NCBI RefSeq assembly: GCF_021462225.1
Contig: NC_061817.1
Span: forward strand, 10,897,936 to 10,961,935
DNA length: 64,000 bases
Reading direction: 5' to 3'
Source: Girardinichthys multiradiatus
Taxonomy: Eukaryota; Chordata; Actinopteri; Cyprinodontiformes; Goodeidae
Shown here: piece by piece, positions 59,101 through 64,000 of the stretch
How positions within the stretch are numbered: the stretch's first letter is position 1
Layout: each line of letters starts with the position of its first letter
Translations under genes and position numbers: made by a program
The notes under the pieces: generated by a model
Told to the model about the DNA's origin: nothing
The model's database searches: none
What the model saw: the letters and a program-made list of their open reading frames with translations, nothing else

Positions 59101-62100
59101 GGTTGATTGTCCTGTGTGTCACTGTGTTGCTTTCACCAGTATAACCTCTCTGGTCCACCTCAGGGGGTAGCCACCAACATTAATTGATGTTAGGTTAAGA
59201 CAGTCTGACATAGTGATATGAAACAAAGCAAAGAAAGCAGCAGATGCGACACAGTTCATTGGTGTAAACACAGCAGCGGCATCCGATGATCCTTCCGGAG
59301 TCTAACATGACGAATATGCTGATCAGCAGAATCTGGTGCAGACAAGAACAACATGCTCAGGATGGCACACAACAACATTGCTCGTCTTTAAAGCACTGAA
59401 TGCAACTGGACAGCCCGCATGAGGATCCTGGCGCAGACATTCAGATAAAGGGGAGATTTCTCACGGACCTCATGCGTATTGCTGACGTAAGTTACAAGAT
59501 TCAAGAGTTTTTGTTGTCATTATGTCACCTTAACAACATTTTGCTGAGACACTGGGAAAAAAAATACATGTAGTGCACAGACATAAATTAAAAACACTTA
59601 CAAAATGTAAAAACACTTCTAGAAAAATCAAACAGCAAGCATCCTTAGAAGAGACTTTGAAAATGTAAAAACAAGAGAACATATGGATGGAATGTGGCAT
59701 GTAGTATTTAGTATTTACATAAAGTGCAGCTTGTGCTGAAACAGTCTGAGATGGGCTGGTGGTTTGTTTGTCAGAAGGGATGTTTAGTGTCTGCCTGCAG
59801 GGGGACAGTTGCCTTCACTGCTTTGGGAAAGAAACATTTCTGAGTCTATTTATTTTTGATGTGATGTTCCTAAATTGTTTTCCTGACAGAAGTGGGACAA
59901 ACAGTGCATTGCCCGGGTAGGTGTGGTCTCTAGCAATGTGTCTGGCTCTTTTCTGGACTTGTGCTGCATAAATCGAGTCCAGATCTAGTAGACGCCATCC
60001 CATAATCCGCTGTGCTGTCCTCACCACCCATACTAAGTCCTTTCAGTCCTGTGCCGTGCAGCTCCCACACCACACCGTCACACTGAGGCACAGGATGCTT
60101 TCAGTTGTGGCCTTGTAAACGTTTGTGAGCAGCCTGTTTCAGCTTTCTGAGAAAGAAGAGCCGTTGTTGGGACTTTTCCACCAGGTGGAGGTGTTCTCAG
60201 TTCAGGAGAGGTCAGAGGAGAGGCCCAGGAACTTTATGCTGTCCACACGCTCCACCACCTCCCTCTGTGTGCAGAGAGGAGCGTGTTCATCCTTCCTGGA
60301 CCTCCTGTAATCCACTATGACCTCCTTGGTCTTGCTGGTGCTCAGGATACGGTTGTTCCTGGAGCACCACAGAGTCAGACTGTGGACCTCTTATTTCTGC
60401 CGTCCCATCTGCATGACCTGAAAGCTCGCACAGCATGAGCTCACACTGGACTGACTTATTTGATCTGAATGACAAAATGGGGGTTTGTGTTTGCGTGTTT
60501 AGAGCAGAATAATGATCTGATAGGGGCTTGAGATTGCCAAATGGCTAACATTTTCAAATCCATCATGTTTTATGATGGATTAGCCTTCCTGTTATCTGGT
60601 GAAAACCTGCTTCTCTAACAGCCTAAATGAAATGCAGAGAAGCCTTGACCCATCAGAACTTAAAAAAAATAATGTTCCTTTTCAAAGAGCTTTTCCTATC
60701 CCTGAGCTTTTTCTAATCACTTCAGTGATACTAAAATCAGCTAATGTTGAGTCTTTCCTCAGTAATATCATCCACATTGAGTGTTCTTACCGTGACCAGG
60801 TAGTGCTTAGGTAAGGTGCATTCACTGATCAGAAACATATTTGGGTTTTTGATGATGGATATGATTAAAATCTTTCTAACCATTCTATGGAACCTAAAAT
60901 ACATTTACTTTGACGTTGTATTGGAGTTGGTGAGACACCCACTAGTATCCTGTCCTTTAATAATAATGACTGGAAAAACAGACAGCTAGAAGAAAAAAAA
61001 CATTCCTCAATGGCCTTCAGAAGCCCAGATCTTAATCTTACTAAACAAAGGTGAAAAGATCAGTTTAATTGTTTGAAATATTCAACCAAATCAATAACCT
61101 AAAGCAAAGACTGACTTCTGTTAAATATGGAAAGGAAAAAACAAAAAAAAAAGCACATTTAGGTCTTTGTCAGTTTCAAGTTATTTCAGAGATAGTTTGT
61201 AAAAGGTACCAAAAGATCTTGTCTGTATATTTTACTGATATGCTTAGCTGTGTTGTGTCAAAGTGCGTGGAAATACTTTTTAAATACGTTTTATATCAAG
61301 AACATAAACAGTTAATGAGCATCATTAACATAATTCGCCCTGGGTATCATTTGAGACTCTGACTTCCCAGGGCTTCGGAGCCATTCCTGCACCATAAAGC
61401 GCTCACGGCTTTTCTCTAATGGCTCGAGCTGGTTACTAATCTCCACAGACAGGAGGATGTTCATTGCTCCTGGAAACACTGTGGGGGAAATTTACACTGA
61501 TAATTTTTAACCAAAACACGCATAATGCTGCTTTACGGCTCAAAATATAATCAAACTAGAACAGAAACACTGTGGGGGAAATTCACTGATCATTTTTAAC
61601 CTCGATCCACCAATGCCTCGATCAAAACTGCAGAATGCAGTTTTATTTTTCTGGATGCTCTCTAATTAGAGACTCTAGGAACTGATTTACCAGAAGTCAG
61701 GAGGGAAGACTTTTACTGCTGCGCTCCACTGCCCTCAATATGCTGATAAGGAGGAAACAACGAGCCTCTAATGGTTTTAGATGTAATACTGGAATTTCTA
61801 AGATCTTAGTGGGAAACAAAAACACATAAACTATTTCTTCCTCAGATTCCAGGAATCTTGTCAGTTCAAAGTTAGAACTTGTATGCTCTACCCTTTCCAT
61901 AAAAAGCTGTAACAGCTGTTGTTCACTAGCCCTTCACTTTGTTTGCGTCAGTTCCTGACAGGATTGTCCAACCCCTGACAGTCAACACATTTTTATGTTT
62001 GTATGCATAAAGTACAGCACAGTGATCTGTTACAGCTAATGATAGTATCTCTGGTCGGGTTTTTATTGGATATATTTGCAACCTGTCAGGGAATCTTCCT

Positions 62101-63976
62101 CTTGTGCTGATCGGACTTTGAAGTCGGGCGTACACAGCTGGTTGTAGGTGACACCGCCAATGACAGTGCAAGTAACTTCCTCCATATTTCCGCTGCCCAT
62201 GTTGAGCTGGACTCCTTCTGACGCAAAGGCCTCATAGCTGGGACCAGTGATGATAATTAACTGGGAATGAAAGGAAGAAGCCAAAGTTATGCATTACAGG
62301 GTTCCTACACATTTTTCATTGAATTATTTCACTTTTCTGAGTCCTAATTTCTATGAGTTTATTGTAAAATATAAAATGATAAACTCCACCTTGAATTTAT
62401 GGCAGACATTTTTAAAGCAGGAAACTTTAATGATGGAAAAACAGAGACTGGAAGGGAGGATGCAAGTATAGCAGAAAGAAAGGAGAGAAAGAGACAGAAA
62501 TCAACAACAAGGAAGACAAAAAGGAAGAAATGAGGGAAGGACACAATGAAGTAAAGAAGAAATCTACTGGCAGCCATGGCATTAGGAAATGTGGGCGCAC
62601 TGTTCTGAGTTCTGAGACTAACCCATTTACCTACCAGGGAGTAGAGCTGCATGATATTAGTAAAGCCTGCGATAACATTGGGAAATGTTGCTATAACGAC
62701 ATGACTTGCAATAATTAAACAATGAACTAAAAAGTGTTAAAGTATTTCTGCTTTGGGTTCATAGCAAAGATTGACCCCAGATAATGAATATTCAATATTT
62801 CCATGTCTACAACAAGGTTTTATGGATAAAGCTGCTTCTGGCCAATGTCTGCTGTTTGGCGATAAAACGTTAGTGGAACTTTTAATGATGTGACCAATTT
62901 ACCAACTCTTTACCATAAAAAACATGTTATGCTGCATTAAACAACTACTGTTACCAAACATATTACAGGCACAGACAGCCTGAATGCATGGTACTTAAAT
63001 AATGAGCCAACACGTATTGCAGGCCAGGCAACATGCATAATGCGTACAGTAATATTACAAGACCAATCAATTTGCGACACATTGTGCAGGGCTACCTGGG
63101 AGCCTTCTAGAGCTGCCCGCTGGTTGGGAATTTCGCAGCCTGTCACCACTGTCTGTAGAGACTGAGGGTCGAACAGCTCAGCCCGCTCCTGGACTTGCAC
63201 AGCTGGTGGGACAGACAGCTCCATCTGAGCACTCAGAGGAACAGAACCATTCAGGCACTGGGAACCCTCGTTCCCCCTGTTCAGTTCATTGGGTAAAGGC
63301 GCTGCTGTGGTGTTGTATTCATAATCTGTCCCAAAAGTTCTCATTTCTTCTTCCCTGAGCTTCTCCTTCTCTCCTTCTTCATCTGTACCTCGACCCACAT
63401 CCTCAAGCGCTGCTGCCTCCTCTTCCTCAGCAGAGGCAGAATGCAAAAATTCTGTGTCCCAGGCAGGCGGTCCCACCAGTGTAGTGTCCTGAGATGAAGC
63501 CTCTATCCTTGGCTGGTGGTTTTGACCTCCATCTTCTTCAGGCTGGTTTATAGTATCAATTAGTTCATCTGCACAAGATGTATGTAGAAAAATACATGTT
63601 AGTAAAATAATCACGACAAGGCAGGTTAGAATCCAGCACCACAGTTAAGACAATGCACCTTTACACTTTTTGTGACCTTCTTTTCTTCTCTGTCTGGCCC
63701 CTGTGCCTTTAACCGACAACGAGTCCGTTGTGTTTGCTGTCTCTCCATCGCTGTCCCCGCTTCTTCTCTCCTCATGCTCTGAGCCACTGACCTCCTGCAG
63801 TGGGGAGTAAAGGTACTGCACAAAGGAGTGGTCCGAGACGCACTGCCAGACGGCCGCAGTGGAGCAGTCAGGCTTGGGTTCCAGAGCTCTGAGCTGGGGC
63901 TCGTGGGGGCAGGAGGCCGAGTGTTCCCGGTACCAACTCACCAGTCTCTGGAGGCTGGAAACACGTTGTTTTCTAC
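56176..63976 (-). CDS. znf653: Zinc finger protein 653-like, eight 3' exons (5' end outside window)
   Basis: Exons in order: 63976-63659, 63568-63096, 62260-62083, 58048-57964, 57865-57748, 57656-57542, 57459-57360, 56353-56176 (TGA). The frame runs through all of them. The N-terminal visible part has [14 protein letters not shown] and [18 protein letters not shown], then an acidic stretch ([20 protein letters not shown]). The C-terminus carries five C2H2 fingers, one per exon or pair: FHCPYEGC..., [58 protein letters not shown] and [19 protein letters not shown]. The last two match the ends of ZNF653/ZNF692; the [15 protein letters not shown] wording favours ZNF653, a nuclear transcriptional repressor. 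An intron of 4 kb (58049-62082) holds a SINE-like and a LINE relic. The donor at 62082 (gttgca) is weak. Confidence 0.9.
56430..57170 (-). mobile_element. Tc1-like relic(s) in the last znf653 intron
   Basis: The right half encodes, on the minus strand, [20 protein letters not shown] and LEEYLFGAS, a Tc1 transposase segment. The left half (56430-56810) has Tc1-type 5' text ending in aagtctgaactttgactggg. Probably one eroded minus-strand element with an internal deletion. Confidence 0.6.
58893..59140 (+). mobile_element. SINE-like retroposon, 3' truncated
   Basis: Same family as 32133-32493: tagcacggtggtagcactgt, gcagcaagaaggccctgggt, tctttctgcatggagtttat and cacagtccaataacatgact. It breaks off near 59140. 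Confidence 0.7.
59470..60420 (-). mobile_element. L2/CR1-like LINE relic, ORF2 C-terminus
   Basis: The minus strand encodes [20 protein letters not shown] and [12 protein letters not shown] just before a stop at 59815, the characteristic C-terminus of a fish LINE ORF2. Upstream text (60130-60420) corresponds in broken frames to the end of the reverse transcriptase. It lies inside the 4-kb znf653 intron. Confidence 0.65.
61478..61605 (+). repeat. Short direct duplication
   Basis: acactgtgggggaaatttac at 61478 recurs as acactgtgggggaaattcac about 89 bp later, each followed by tgat-atttttaacc. Local tandem duplication in the znf653 intron. Confidence 0.7.
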
Positions 63977-64000
63977 CTGATAAACAGCAAGAACAAGGAA

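Overview
The window is vertebrate nuclear DNA, most likely from a teleost fish. The three protein-coding loci are split into short exons with GT/AG splice sites and long introns. The introns and spacers are full of fish-type repeats: many Tc1/mariner relics, L2/CR1-like LINE pieces and a tRNA-derived retroposon. I cannot name the species. There are no prokaryotic operons, rRNA or tRNA genes.

Layout. (1) 1-451 is the 3' end of a Tc1-like transposon. (2) 594-16563, minus strand, holds sixteen coding exons of a TTC39-family gene, best matched to ttc39a; its 3' exons lie left of the window. (3) 16.9-18.2 kb is gene-free. (4) 18.2-27.5 kb is an unusual repeat complex. Two ~2.04 kb arms (18961-21004 and 25146-27186) form a near-perfect inverted repeat around a 4.1 kb core. 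The core alternates CpG-rich 33-bp minisatellite blocks with copies of a module that carries a conserved 76-77 codon ORF. A 20-bp satellite follows at 27187-27483. (5) 27484-42484 is a tandem duplication of a 7412-bp unit (two full copies plus a 177-bp third start). Each unit holds another ORF module, an intact Tc1-like transposon with a 334-aa transposase, a SINE with 14-bp target-site duplications, and the last five coding exons of tspan1. (6) 41102-47737, minus strand, is a complete tspan1 (246 codons) using the right-hand set of duplicated exons; the left-hand set at 33690-34548 is a spare 3' end. (7) 47.8-55.4 kb is intergenic or 5' flank with LINE, Tc1 and degenerate-repeat relics. (8) 56176-63976, minus strand, is the C-terminal part of znf653 (eight exons, five C2H2 fingers); its 5' exons lie right of the window.

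The three genes do not form a pathway: a TPR protein, a membrane tetraspanin and a nuclear zinc-finger protein. All are on the minus strand.

The most novel material is the 18-42 kb block. A divergent pair of ORF modules shares a promoter-like spacer centred on a 22-bp palindrome, and three further copies of that palindrome mark repeat junctions. The modules sit in a large inverted repeat beside a segmental duplication that has doubled the 3' half of tspan1. The small ORF is not one I recognise. Comparison of its two subfamilies shows many synonymous third-position changes and a shared stop, which suggests it has been protein-coding.
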